DNA of 64,000 bases from Haemonchus contortus (taxonomy: Eukaryota > Nematoda > Chromadorea > Rhabditida > Trichostrongylidae). Where the stretch lies: contig LS997566.1 in assembly GCA_000469685.2 (NCBI GenBank), forward strand, positions 2,717,561-2,781,560, written 5' to 3'. The number at the start of each line of letters is the position of its first letter. Position 1 is the first letter of the stretch. This document shows positions 1-13,200 of the stretch, piece after piece. The position numbers and the translations under genes were made by a program. Under the pieces are notes generated by a model. That model was not told where the DNA came from, did not search any database, and worked only from the letters and a program-made list of their open reading frames with translations.

Positions 1-3000
1 CCTGAGATGAGTGGGCTGTGAAGCAATCATTGGGGTATTTTACCCTCTCCCTTACGCACTTACTAAGGAGGGAACAGAGTGGTCGACAGGTTCTCCTACC
101 CTGCCCGAAACGACGAGGTTCGCGGTGAGCTATTCTTTCGAATTCCCACGGTTTCCATGGAATTCTTGATTTTTGGAGGAAGTTTGAAATATGAGGACAA
201 ATTTTAATTTTCGTCATTATAACTTCCAATCTCTAACTCTCCAATTCCATTAATGCTATGTAATCGCGGAGTGAGATCACTTAGGTGGAATAATTTTCAC
301 GTGCAAAGGTATGCAACGACTCTCCTTTACACACCGTCGGCAAAAGTGACGGAGTGAGCCCAAAAACCGAAAGGTGAATGGCTGCGGTTGTCACCTTTTT
401 CGAATTGTTCTTGCATCACGCTTTCCACTTGCACTCGGAATCGTAGTGACCCTCTCTCAAAAGCCGGGTGTGAAGCCGTTCCGTAGGACAAAAAGTCCCA
501 TCGTCTGAATGTTACCCCACTCACGAGCCCTATGAACGGTTTCGCCGTGCTTTTCCACAGCCCTACTGAACTCGGTCACAGAACAATCATATCTGTATTG
601 CAGTAGATCTTAGGATCTTACAGAGCGTATGATGAAGGTGTAAATTCCAGACGAACGAACAACATCATGGAATCGCCAACCCCCCCCCCCCCCCCTTCTG
701 TAATCATTGAGCTAGTCTCAGCACTTAGCCTGTATGTGAGAAGCTGGCCTTGCCAGTGTATCCTTCAGGGACTTTTTTTTGAAGTCTTGCCGGGCGCAAT
801 CAAATTCTTCCGATATGTGACAGGAGAGGGGGAGAAGGAGTTCAATAAAAGAACGTGCAGAAGAACGATTATCCAGGTATTCTTCTAGATTGGAAAACCT
901 GATTTCAAGCTGTAAAAGCTCGACTTTGCGTTTTTCGGCGTTCATGAGGAGGGCTTGATTGGCCCCAACAAGGTTCTGTCCTGGACTGGACCTGTCATTT
1001 GCGGATCATGGGTTGTCCCACCCCATTTAGGTCGATTAGAACTCTCTTGCAACCCAGAAAAGGTTAATCCGATTCATTTCTTCAATCGTTCAATCGTTAT
1101 CTATACAACCCATGTACTGAAAGGATAAGCAGGACATCAACAAATAGGTAAACATCAAAATAATGCCGCTGACATCATCAAATCTGAAAGTACTCAGCCT
1201 ACTAGTTGAAAAGCTTATCCCTATGAAGAGTGCTATCTCTATCAGAAACTTATCACCTTCGATTATTCACGAAACCTCCCTCGCCATACCAAACACCCGG
1301 GTTTTATGCCCCTATGCTCGAACACATGCAGTACACGGGCAGTGAGTCATGGTAGCATTCTGGAGCCGGAATCTGAAGTGGCAATGCACTATGGGAACAT
1401 CAAATTGTTCAGCTGGCTACCTAATCCCTAGCTGTTATCCCATCGGCACTAGAAAGATCCCCGAAACATGCACTTTCTAGGCCTGTTTATCCACCGCATA
1501 CCTCAATAATGTACAGCGTTCTGAAGGATGAAAAACGAACAAAAAACAAATTAATTAACAATTTGTGCTGTACTATGGGGATATCATCCCGCTATTGGCT
1601 ACTGAATCGTTGGAACATCTGTCGGTGTGTCTGGTGATTAATAGCTCGACCAGAGCCGTCAGTTCTTTCGCCTTGTCCATCATCCTGGCCTAGCCACTTC
1701 TCCAGCTTAACCCGAACGTTTTTTCGCCAAGTGGCAATGTTTCGTAAAGTTCGCCAAGGATTGGGAACCTAAGTGAAAACAGACCGCACGCCGAGTTTTC
1801 GAAGGCTAGGTCACTTCAATATTGATTCATTTCAATAGCTAGCACTAGACCCAAAAAGAAAGAAAGTGATGTTCTGCTGAGGGAAGTTCTACCGCATATA
1901 TGGTCTGGTGATCGAATTCCATATGGGTAAAACAACGATTCAGAAATAATGGAAGCCTCCCACTCTCCCGGAGTCGTTTAATTGTTGTTTGGGAGGATGG
2001 AACCGTTGGACTGAACATCGTTTGGCCACAACAAGTCATGGTGCAGGCTGAATACGCATTCAAAACACCGCCACGACTTTGATTGGAATTCGTTTGCGCT
2101 ACGCATCCCAAAACGAAATTGACCAAGGTCAGAAGCTGGTATCTTCAGTTTACAAAGAGCCGATCGACTACCGTATCTCTCTATCCCCTGAAATTAATCC
2201 AAGAAAACGATGAGTTGGACCTCTAGTGCAGAGTAGTGGGCTCGGGCGCCGTGCTAGACTTACAAGATCGGAAACCTTATTTCCTCCTCCTTCCCTTTCA
2301 CCACCAGGACAACCAGTATCTTCAAGGTAGGTTTAGTGGGCAATGTTCGCAGTACCCAACCCCTTCTGCTCTCGCTTGACCTTGCTGGTTGATCCCACCA
2401 CGAAATTGAAATCGATCGGCTCTTTTCAATGAATGTGTGTTAAAACCATTCCTCAAAAACGTTGTTCAAGGCTTTACTCTCGATTTCGGTCTTTAATAAC
2501 TTATTTTACTAACTCTTTATTGGTATTTCTCTATTTTTCATTTCGATGCTGCTGATTTGCTTATCTCTACTTTCTCACGTACTTCTACGACCCCCCAATT
2601 TTTCAGTTTTTATGGCCAACCATTTTTTGATGTTTGTGGCCAGCCATGTTGCAAACATCACGAGGTATTACTTGCTATTACTATTACAATGATAATTAAT
2701 CTCATAGGCAAAGGCTATAGACAAAAGACCAAAAAGCTTGAAAGAAATGATGAAAGCTGAGTGTACAGTGAGGTTTGCAATTGGGAGAGGCGATTAATCT
2801 TAAACTATAGAGCTGCCCATCGGCCCGACTCAACTCAGAGAGGGAGGTGACCAGGAAAACAAATGTATTACACTCTGTCTGAGGGGAACAGGAGCGTTTT
2901 TCAAAGGATTTCTCTGAAATCGGCGGTTTTTTTTTTTGAGAGAAACCCCACCTCAGCTATTTTTACTTTCTTTCCTAGAGAAGCCGGAACAAACATAGGC

Positions 3001-4757
3001 CGAATTCGAGAAAGCTAAGCTACTAAGCAAAAAAAGTGGACGAACTGAAGTCGATGAGAAAGGAATCCTTTCCCTCGGAATGCATCAGAAAGTCTGTTGC
3101 ACTGAATGACCAGATAATCGAGTCAGACAACCAGAGGTTCTAAGAGGTGCTTAGCCTTCTATGTATTATTGAGCCATGACCTTTGTTAAAGGTCATTATT
3201 CTTTTCTGACATGGTTACTGATCGAGGATAATGTCTGGGATGGACCCAGCCCTAAAGCGTAGGTGCTTTTCTTCTCTTAACGGGAATAATCAAAAGCAAA
3301 ACTCTGTCCTTGGCTCTTTCCCATTGTTATATCTCTTGCAGTTACTTAGTGGAACCCTTAGATCCCTATGCACCTCCCCTTTACTATCCCCATGCCCAAT
3401 ACAACCTTTTCACGGGGAAAACTCCTAGAGGAGGAGATCGCATGACTGCGAAGTATTATATAAGTTGATACGGCCAGAATACAAAGCTTTTTCAGAGTCA
3501 AACACTTCTTCACCTGCTTGAGCCTTTTCGACCCTCTTACGATCCCTCTGCTTCTAATTCATCCATTAGGGTCCCGAAGCACCACGAAATCGACGGACCC
3601 CCTGGGCTTGCTCACCAGAAATGTCCACTAACAGTTCAGGAAAATTCCAGGAGCGAGTTGCAGTTGGGGTAAAAACGATAAACCGCCGTCGACATAAAAA
3701 CTTGGAGAAAATTCGGGTCATTCCGGACCTCATAAAATATATAATACGGAATCTTTTCTACTCAATCAACATTTAGTATTATTACATTTATTGTTTCATA
3801 TGAAACTAAGAAAAAACAATAATCAAGTTGCACTCCTGTGCATCGCTCCGCGAGAGACCAAAGAAACAGCGCTACTGCCGCGACGTCGACAACCGCGACG
3901 CAACAGTTCGCGTCGCGCTCAGGCCTTTATACTTTTTGATGCATAGATGTGCTAAATAAATTACTGTACAAACATATAATATATAAAACATGCTTATCGA
4001 TGGGTTTACAATTAATTACAACCAACGATTCGCATCTCTGTACAAAATGCCTAAAACAGCACTATTAAGGCTCCTACCGGTAAACCATGATGCGAATTTT
4101 CCGCGCGGCGGACCGAATAACTTTATATTTGCCGCCCACGAGGAATAATCGTGCCATGACTTTTCAGTACTCAGCCACATGATTATTACAACAATGTGGA
4201 CAGATGCATGTCTCAAAAATCAAGTATCAAGCAAACCGAACCTAACGTCACTTAAAGTGACAGAAGTTTTACAAACGGTGACAAAAAAAAAACAAATTTT
4301 TTCGTTGAGTGGATCAGACGGTCATCGCTACTAAATAATGTTGAAATTCTATTAGTCAACAGGGGCACGCGACGCAGACGCACGCGCGTGTTCCGAGTAC
4401 TTGTGCAGCGTCTCTATCCACAAAACGAAACATAATGAACGGCCGTTAAGGGAGACATGCACAAAACCACTTTAAGGGGGGTAAGCATGCGAGAATAAAT
4501 ATCATACTAATGCTAAGAAACTTATAAAATACACACATAAAAAATTAAACCAAGTATTTGGTTATAAAGAATTTGGTTTTCGACTAGTAGGGTCCTAACA
4601 ACCGAGACATTCTAGGGCTACGATAACGGTAATGTTATTTTTGCATCAATCCGCTGCATCCTTTTCGATCGATAACTATGTTTTCCGCACGAATATCTCG
4701 GTTGTTGCCTCCGAGGTGGCGATTCGAGCCAAAGTCGTGCTCTGAACGGGTGCACCC
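1..4757. other. No recognised gene; repeat debris
   Basis: I see no exon chain with consistent phases here. The stretch holds a 16-base C homopolymer near 680-695 and, around 405-455, a fragment matching the 3' part of the SINE at 19262-19525 (shared core CGGAATCGTAGTG). There is a CpG-rich patch at about 3840-3930 and 4360-4420, surrounded by AT-rich DNA. The AT-rich 4000-4700 part may include the 3' UTR of the minus-strand DSL gene that ends at 4758, but no polyadenylation site can be assigned with confidence. Confidence 0.5.
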
Positions 4758-7100
4758 CTAGACAAGGATTCCAGGCGGCACAAAAAACGAGTCGATTTCG
4801 TGGTACACGCTGGATTCAGCGATCAGACTAACGTCGCCTGGGGACGACTGTTCCTTGTTGTCTCGGGTAGGTGACGAGCATCGCGGAACTACTGGATGCT
4901 CAGCACATGTCGCTTTTGATTGTGCCACTTCCATGTCTTTTGGGATGTCCTAGAATAGGAATGATAACAAAGAAAAGAATCATCGCTGTGTGTGAAGAGA
5001 CTGGCAGAAGGGCTCGTCGAACCGATTTTGAGGAAGTTTTATGGTTCCAAAAAGCACCTATTCTCTTTTGCCACGGTCCTCGTTACTCTTTCCGTGGCCA
5101 AAACGGATTAATTACGTTTGCTATCCCTTGGTATAACCACCGAGACAAACCTTCGTAGACTTCTGTAGGATGTCCTTTTTCAGTGGTAACACAGGACTGT
5201 CTAGAGCAAAAACCTTCACTCTTGTCCGATTGATCCAGTTTTGCATCACGGGGGCTCGGACGAACTTCACAACCGCGTAGCTAGCTGCACCAATCAATAC
5301 GGCAAGTATAAATGCCATGAGAGCTGAAATGATCTCGATCTCTGACTTCTGCCCAGAACTCTATTTCGTATACTGGTACAGTAACAAAAGGGAGAACTAC
5401 AAGAAAGGTCCAACTATGACCCTTCCCAATCTGCGCAGATGCAACCGAATACCGTATCGTTTACACAGACTTACCGTAATCTATCGGTGTAACTGCGTAA
5501 ACAGTCTTTATTGTGGATTCAGAAGTTGGGTCAACTATCGCATCAGTAGCTCTGGAGTCGCTTGTTGAAGTACGATCTAAAAAACTAAGTACAGCTCTCG
5601 AGAGGTTTGTCTGACAGTTGCTACCAATGGATCGCCTCCAGATAGGCACGTGGTATTTCCAACCTTCTAGGCGACTTCCACCTATCTGATCACTTCTGAG
5701 TATATCATTTATGATTGCCCAGTTCGAGCTCCCCAAAGGTGGTCCGAAAACATCCGAGTTCGACCGAAATCAGTGAGAAAATCTTCCATTCACAAGGATT
5801 TTGGTCCACTTATCTAGCCCTCCCACACTGAATCTCAGGAATGTGGGAATAGCATCTTGTCCGGTCAAGAAATTAAAGGGACTGTACCTACCTGTCGGTA
5901 CTAGTCTCTTGGTAGACGGAATTCCAGTGGAGACAGCTGGCGTTGATGTACTGGGCATGGTGGATACGAGTCCCTCAGTTGACGGCCTTGACGTGGTGGT
6001 GGTTTCTGAAAACACAAGCAATCTCGATTTCTGCTCGGCTCTTTGGAGTTGCTGGTACAGAAGACTCACCGATTTCCCTCGTTGAAAACCTACCAGTGCT
6101 AAGTGACGGTGATGATGGCGTAGATGAGCTGGGCTCAACCGACTCTCCAAGGGGGAAATCGGTTCTAGCTGAAGCGGTGTGATTTTGTATAAGAACCAGT
6201 TGAGCCTACGATAGTGTTAGAGCACCAAAACCGACCAATATTGCAGTCCTTTCCAGTCCATCCAACCAAGCAGACCTTTTCTCCACGTGGATCACAGACG
6301 TAGTTAGATCCATCTTGTTCCAAACACTGACGGGAACACATAACTCCATAAAATGGTCTGCAATGATTGTTATCAATGAGAAAAGGCTTCCAAACATCTT
6401 GATGATTTCAATGAGAAACGGATACATGGCGCATCTGTACTGAACCAACAGAGAGCTCGTTTATCCCACTCCTAACGTAGGAAAACAGGGAGTTCATCGA
6501 GACCCACCTATCACAAACCGTTACGAACTCCATTATTATTCCGTTCGAGATAGATATACGTTCAGCTGGAAGTGCTCCATCGACAGTTATACGATTCCTC
6601 AGTTTCCGAATGGGTCCTGAAATGATGGGGATACTGTATGCACAATTTTTCGGTTCAATAAAAATAAAGGAAAAGGTAAAACATCTCATACTTCCGACGC
6701 CATCAACGATTTCCAACTCCACTGTGACGTGCTCCTAAACAAAATATGATCATCGACTGGCAGCTATCTCTCGGGAGGGTTCATCAAGAAGTTAACTGAG
6801 GTTTACTGTTCCAAGTTGAGGTTCACTATATAGGATTTATCAGAGAAGAATGACTGATCCTTATGACGAATCAATATTGATCAATAAATGAAAGCCTGCT
6901 AGAGCAGCTGCACTTACCGTAGTGAGATTAGTGAGCCTTAGGTCAAGAACAACTTCCTTTCGATCGGATATTTTCAGTTCTCCGGATATTAGGCATTTCT
7001 TGCCAAGACCCTTCATTGGATATGGTAATTCGGTGAAACAATAGTGAACGCGAAGTTGTTGCTCCGATAGAATCCGCACTAGGAACATACCGGAACTGGG
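4758..7100 (-). CDS. DSL-family Notch ligand, membrane-anchored, without EGF repeats (5' exon missing)
   Basis: This is a LAG-2/APX-1/Delta-type ligand that would activate a LIN-12/GLP-1 receptor on a neighbouring cell. Nine phase-consistent exons (minus): 6918-7100, 6692-6734, 6508-6616, 6236-6357, 6094-6168, 5892-6005, 5475-5666, 5151-5323 and 4758-4949, about 400 codons. The first exon encodes an MNNL-like segment (SGMFLVRI near its start). The DSL domain spans the 6508-6616/6236-6357 junction. It starts FVTVCDRPFYGVMCSRQC and ends KVCLVGWTGKDC, with six cysteines in the usual spacing. A Ser/Thr/Pro-rich stalk follows, then a spacer, one transmembrane helix (LMAFILAVLIGAASYAVV) and a polar tail of about 100 residues ending PGILV. 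No EGF repeat lies between DSL and stalk. The donor after the DSL exon (GTCGGT) is weak but is the one that keeps the frame. The initiator and signal-peptide exon was not found. The family call is firm; orthology to one particular DSL gene is not. Confidence 0.88.
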
Positions 7101-9597
7101 CTGCAAGATAAGAATACTTTAAAAATTTCAAGTGTAAATCCTGCCTAAAAGCAAGGTGTGAGCATTTACGACAGCACCACCTGTCCTGCGAACGCTCCGC
7201 CCATCGTGGGCTGGGCTACGCAGATTGTGATGGAAAAATAGAAAGGATAAATCAGAATACAAACCAGATTAGCAGCTAATGTCGAATGTATCAATATAGC
7301 TACTAGAAAATATTGTGCGAACATTGTAGAACCTCGCAAGTCCTACCACCTAATGTTGGATCCTGAAATTCAAATTATCGGTAGAAAACTGAAATCCCTC
7401 GATAGGTAAGGGACCCCGAACCAGAAAAACGTCTGATTGACAAAAAAGCAGTAAAAAATCTCAAAAGTTTCAGATTTGAAACAAAGCAAGGACAAAACGA
7501 GAGGGGAGTAATTATGAATTCAGTCCATCATCTTTCTTTACAATTGAAGGTCTTCCTGGAATCCAGGGTCCTTATTGCTTAAGAAAACCAACGGTCACTG
7601 AGATGTTAAAACACGCCCTTTGTAGGTAACCTCAGCAACAATATCTGTCCAACTGAGCAATTATACCTATACATACCATTGTGGGAATCTATCCTATCCA
7701 GTGTGGGTACTACTCGAGCAAAATGACATGAGGTGAAGAAGAAAATAAAAAATAAAACGAAAAATAACGGTGAGAGAAATGTGTGTACGGAGTTTGGTCT
7801 AACATACTTGAGATATTTCAAAAGAGCGCTCAAGCAAAACTCATTTCTCGACTTCCAAATAAAAAAGGCTAGCTAGAAGTTGGAACAGGATTGAAACAAA
7901 CGGCTACCCAGAAGAGGGTTCGAATATCTTATCAAGTGGGCGAGACTAGTGCTAACTGCCACGGGCATGTTGTCACTTTGGTCAAATCGTGACCACTGAG
8001 GATTGCCCGCTTGGCCAACCTGGTAGCCCCATAGGTGGTCGTAAACCTAATTCGATTGATAAGGAAGTGGTCAAATGCTTTGGGCAGGATCAGGTGGGTG
8101 GTGGTTTCAGGGACTTCCGAATAGTTACCACAATCCCTATCCCAATAAACGAATTTGCACTAAATTATGGAGCGGGGAAGGGGGCAAGTAGGTAGCTTTG
8201 TGATTATCTTGATCGTAGTGCTAATGGAGTTATATTGCCATATACGGTAGTTACACAGAAAACGATCCGAATGGGAAAATACGGAGGAATAGGAATATAA
8301 AAAAAAGCCAGAATTATAAGAAGACTCTTCAAACGTGACCAGAGACCCACCAGTAGCCACCAACATCCACGCGAATGCAAAAATGTCTTTATCCTTTAGC
8401 TCGATGCATCAAGTACATCGAGTACGTAGACTCTTTAGGGCGGGCAAATTCGCAGGTAAGTATAGCCCCGGCTTCCTACTTGAAACGATCAAAAATCATC
8501 ACTGTAACAAAGCGGTATCCGTAAAAGGATGACCGACAGGCCGACAACACCCCCGGTTCCGCGCAAGCAGGTTCTTCTATGCTCTCCAGATATACTTCAA
8601 CAGCGGTTGGTATAGTCTCGGCAACGGTGCTTGCAGTATGTAGCTAATGCGGAAGAATGAAAGACGGTGATATGGCTCATTCCACGTCGCCAGCCCTTGG
8701 GCTCCTGGCTAAATGTGGTTCTCACGAAATAAATTCTTCGAAATCAAAAATATTAAGAAACACACGGAACAACTGCTCCTTCGGTTGAGCAACCTTACTT
8801 CCCTCCTATCCAATCCAATCTCCCCCGTGCACTGAAGGTCAAAATCGCGGAAGACCAAAGCTCCTACTTCTAGGCTTCTACATGGGCTAGCCCCTCAGAG
8901 TGGACTTTTCTAGCCAAACATCGTTATAATGCTTGGTGGAGATCGGATGCGCCGTGTACCTAGAGCGTCCGATAACCATGAATGGTGGGTGCTTCTTTCA
9001 GTTTTGGGATCTATTAAAACCGGTTTCTTGATGGATGAGCCAATAATCATAGCCACTTCTGACCTAATTGGTAGTCAATAGATTACAGCTAAGGCGCCAA
9101 ATAGCTAGAGTAGAGCAAGAAAACCAGTTTTTGCCGACCATCTCGCAATAACAGCAAAGTATTCCTCTTTCATTGTCCATAGCTATCCATCTGCTTGACC
9201 ATTTGTTCTTCCATACCATTCTTCATGAAATTGATTTTCTCTTGGTCTCTTCCGTATGCTATTTCAAACTCTCTTCCATCTAGGACCTCTTGACTTCTCT
9301 ATACCTCTAGTTGTTACCAGCTCAACATTTCCATGAGTTATCCCCATAATATTATGTAAATGGAGAAAGACAGTGCTAAAAGCAGCATTAAACCAGCTTC
9401 ATACCCAAGGAAGGCTTACTTACTGACATATTTATTAGAATATTCTCTACAAAAACTGGTTTTTGATTCCCTTAAGAACCAACCGTGTCCTTTTAGTTAC
9501 CCATACCACTGCTCCTACCACCATCTTCCCTCAACAAGGACAGGTGTAAAAGATAGTTTCAATTGAGGTCAAATTCTCAATCTCCACAGCAAAGCTA
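7101..9597. other. Upstream region of the DSL gene; no confident exon
   Basis: The missing first exon of the DSL ligand should lie here or further right. One hydrophobic stretch on the minus strand (about 7673-7800, LSPLFFVLFFIFFF) is followed by a good donor (GTATGT, about 7666). It has no in-frame ATG before the hydrophobic segment, and its splice phase does not match the exon ending at 7100. A plus-strand open stretch at 8335-8456 ends in a consensus GTAAGT donor but shows no recognisable domain. Nothing else can be supported. Confidence 0.4.
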
Positions 9598-9670
9598 AAG
9601 GATGAGGCTTTTGGCGTTGATTAGTACCATTCTGAGATGTGTCCAGGGTTCGACTTCCCTTCCGAGTACC
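9598..9670 (+). repeat. tRNA-derived SINE head (copy C)
   Basis: The sequence carries an A-box-like TTGGCGTTGATTAGTACC and, about 30 bases later, a B-box-like GGGTTCGACTTCC. This is the arrangement of an internal RNA polymerase III promoter. It resembles the heads of the SINE copies at 20360 and 44290. It does not fold as a full functional tRNA and has no clear acceptor stem, so I call it tRNA-derived. The open frames on both strands at 9570-9880 overlap it and were not accepted as genes. Confidence 0.5.
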
Positions 9671-10174
9671 GACTTTGATTAGTAACGAAGAACGAATCAG
9701 GTATTTATTCTCAAAAATGCCCGAATCCATTACAAAATTTTTTTGGTTACGGTGTCCAGCGAACTTTGCAGCGTACGCAATTGCAGAAAATTTGAGGGTC
9801 GCTTCTGAATCGACCATGCCTAAGTACACATCAGCGTACGGACTGATTACAAGTGGTATCATACTTGCTCGTCTCTTCTAGTTGCTCCTGTTCGGTGCAC
9901 GGGACCTCTCTTGTCATGGATTCACGAAAAGACCGGGAATTCCGTGCTTTCTTTCAGTTATTCATTCCCAAGTTACTCGTTTCTTTGAGGTTTGCCGCCC
10001 ACAGTATCTCTTTTTCTCGTGTTTTTTTGTGGTTTGACTGCTTTGCGACGATGAAATATGGCATTCTCATCATCACCCAGTCGACCAGTTGTGGTTTCGA
10101 TATCACTATTTTTCTCATCGTAATCTGTTTCGTTTCAATTCATTTCTATGCAGTGCTTTCATGAAATGGTCTTC

Positions 10175-10181
10175 TTTCCAG
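10175..10181 (+). promoter_or_regulatory. Probable SL trans-splice acceptor before the glucosidase II gene
   Basis: TTTCCAG lies about 20 bases upstream of the chosen ATG at 10202 with no donor upstream to pair with it. That is the usual arrangement of a spliced-leader acceptor in nematodes. A second possible acceptor (TATGCAG) ends near 10152. Confidence 0.4.
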
Positions 10182-10201
10182 GGAACCTTTGGTTAACCCT
10201 C

Positions 10202-13200
10202 ATGGCGTGGTTGAGGGTAATTTCCCTGCTACTTCTAGCCAGTGTAACGGCTGTGAAGCGCGAGGATTTCAAAACTTGTGATCAGTCAGGGTTCTGTAAG
10301 AGACAACGAGGCGCGAAGGTAAATCTATAATTTTCTCAATTTTTGTTTCGAGCATTGCCCGGAATCTTCTTTGAGTCACTGGCGCGTGCGGTTTTGAGTC
10401 CCGCTTATCAGATTGCCCTAGTCCTAAGCAAACGTACATTTGCCTTTGATCGGGAAGGTGGTCTTTGTGCACCATCGATTTTATTGGCATTGATCGGCGA
10501 AATGACGGAAATTCTGGATGTGCATGGGAACTTGCTGACTACAATTAGAATTGTTTGCTCCCAATCACCCGAGGCTATCAACGCTGGCCTAAATGCTCTA
10601 GAAAACCTGTAGTTGCTTTCATGAGCATTCGCCATCTATCATACCACCGCTACTTAGTAATATAGGATCGTGGAGAGGTAAAGTTGATTGAGTGGGGGCG
10701 CTATTTCGGATTTCCTTCGTTGGCAACTACCATGTGCTGTTAATGTAACCATCTCCTCAATTTGGACTTGAAGTAATAATTCATACATTCCTGGTGTCTT
10801 TTCACAATCACCTATTATCACCTGTCGTCCCGTTGGTCATCGCTTTTCCTGAGCGGGCTCCAGTAACGTCTCCATGTGTCCCTGTCGCGAGCCAGAGTAG
10901 TACAGCGGATGGAGCACGCTCGGAGCATCCTGACAGTCGCGGTGGGAGCGTTCTGGTCTTAGTTTGGGTGCCGAGGGCTTTCTAGTCAGTAACCGCCCTG
11001 GTCAGCGGTCTTCTCGTAATCATGTGACTTGTTTTACCCGCTAGATTTCGACACTTTGCTTCCTTGATCTTCGTTCCTTGAAGAGCTTTGAGCTCGGGAA
11101 TGGCTTCTCCGTTTACGTGTAATTGGTAATTTTGAGCATCCTCCTTCTAACAGTCTCGGGCGTAACGTCCGTCCCAGCGATTACCTTGTCTCGTATAGCC
11201 CCGGCAAATGAGCAATAAAAGTTTTTTTGGCATTATGGGCCTTATTCATGATAGCGAACGCTATTCAGGACACCGGCTACGAAGTGCTTCCTGAGTCAGT
11301 AAAAGTCGATAACAACTATCTCGCCGCAGTACTTCAAAATCCACAAAACAAACTCGCTTTGCGATTATGGGGTCTGAAGGTTTGTCTCCCAGAGCTACTA
11401 TTTTTCATGATTTCATTTTCGCCGTTCTCAATTTTTGGCTGCAGTTTGCTCTTTTTTAGGATTCGTCAGTTCAATTACGGATAGATGAGACCGATGCTGC
11501 AATTAGAGGGCGTTTCTTCCCGCAACATGCCCTCAACGGTCAACCTGAGAAGGTGCTCTTGTTGATTAAAATGTTTTTTCAAGTATCACAGTAACCCTCG
11601 AATTTCAACATTTTATTTTTCAGTTGCCGTTTTCTGACGTCAGTGTTAGATCGGATTCCGTTCATGTCACCACCGGTGATAAGAAGTTGAAGGTGCTTGT
11701 TTGAAAGTAGTTTTATATACCCAGCGGGAATTGTCTTTCTCACTGTCAGTTATCTTAGGTAGTGATCACATTCAAACCTTTTGTGGTGGAACTATACGAC
11801 GAGAACTCGGAGCTCATTGCTCAAGTGAATCGCGATGGGAAATTGATGGTAAGCACGTTCTAGAAAATTGCCCATGATTCTGTTCCTTTTTTATTGTTTT
11901 TGTTTACTCTAGGTCGAAGAATATCGCCTAAAAGAGGAATCAAAGGAGTATCCTGAAAATTTCTGGGAAGAAACCTTCAAATCACATACGGATTCAAAAC
12001 CATTTGGATCCAGTAGTGTTGGGGTATGTGAATTCTGCATTGTTTGAATCACAATGTGGTCTTGAAGGATTTTTGCGCAGGTCGATGTTTCTTTCGTTGG
12101 TTTCCGCAATGCTTATGGGTTACCGGAACATGCTGACTCATTCGCCTTGAAATCTACCGTAGGCAACACAGATCCCTTCAGGTATACCGTTAGTAGCACC
12201 GATACGCGGATTACCTTTCTTTCACTATTTTTGTTTGTGCAGGTTATACAATCTGGATGTATTCGAGTACGAAATAAACAATCCAATGTCGCTTTATGTT
12301 GCCGTACCCTACATTGTAGCCCATAAAAAGAATGCCACAGTTGGAGCTCTCTGGTAGGTTGAGTTTCGGTTTTGACCTCATTAGTGGCAGTATAACCTCA
12401 TTTCATCATTTCATTCAGAATTCTTTAGTATCCGTTTTCTTTTGTTTGATATGTTGTTTGTTTACCAGATCTTGTACATTTTCTACGGTCCACCAGCAGA
12501 CCTACTTTATTTAGACCTTAAAAGAGGTCCTAAATATTACTGAACTTTTTGAAGGTTGAATGCTGCCGAAACATGGATCGACACGAGCTCATCCGTCTCC
12601 AACAAAGGATTTTTCCGTAGCGTATTGGATAAGGTATTGGCGCTTAAAAGAATATTTTGCTAGGTTATAGGTTACTTAGCTCAATTATTGATAGATCATT
12701 GATCGTTTTTGAAAACTGGACCATTGTTGAAATGAAAGGCTTTATAGATGGTGCCAGGACAAGAAGTTCCGCACTTTGACGCCCATTTCATGTCTGAAAC
12801 TGGTTTGATAGACATTTTCTTTTTCGGAGGGCCTTCACCACGGGACGTTCAACGGCAGTTATCCCGAATAACTGGGGTAAGTTCTTCTATTCAGAACTAT
12901 CCTATATTGGTTGAACCACATAAGAGTTCAGGTTGAACCTCACGAGTTTAGGTTGAACCCAACTTGGTTCTACAGGTGACTCATCTAGTTACAGGTGACT
13001 CCTATTCCTCCACTCTTTTCCATTGCATACCATCAATGCCGATGGAATTACAATGATGAACAGGATGTGGCTCAGGTGAGAAAATCTGCTTTCTGGTTTT
13101 TGCGTAGGCTAGAGCTGGGGCAAGTATGTTGGCACAGCTGCCATCTATCTCACATTAAATGAATTTTTAAGGTAAACGAAAATTTCGATGTGTACAATAT

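Noticed and set aside
4871..5158. 95-codon plus-strand frame
   Set aside because: It is largely antisense to the last two exons of the DSL ligand and has no independent support.
6426..6439. A 14-base microexon in the DSL gene between 6357 and 6508
   Set aside because: It gives an in-phase reading, but skipping it yields FVTVCDRPFYG, which fits the DSL consensus and restores the first cysteine.
7606..7833. Hydrophobic minus-strand segment as the signal-peptide exon of the DSL ligand
   Set aside because: No in-frame ATG precedes the hydrophobic run, and its good donor leaves phase 1 while the next exon needs phase 0.
9569..9881. Open frames of 80-97 codons on both strands
   Set aside because: They overlap a tRNA-derived SINE head and each other, have no splice support and no recognisable domain.
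12961..12994. Duplicate acceptor (TACAGGTGACTC twice) before glucosidase exon 11
   Set aside because: Use of the first copy would add 19 bases and shift the frame, so only the second is compatible with the protein.
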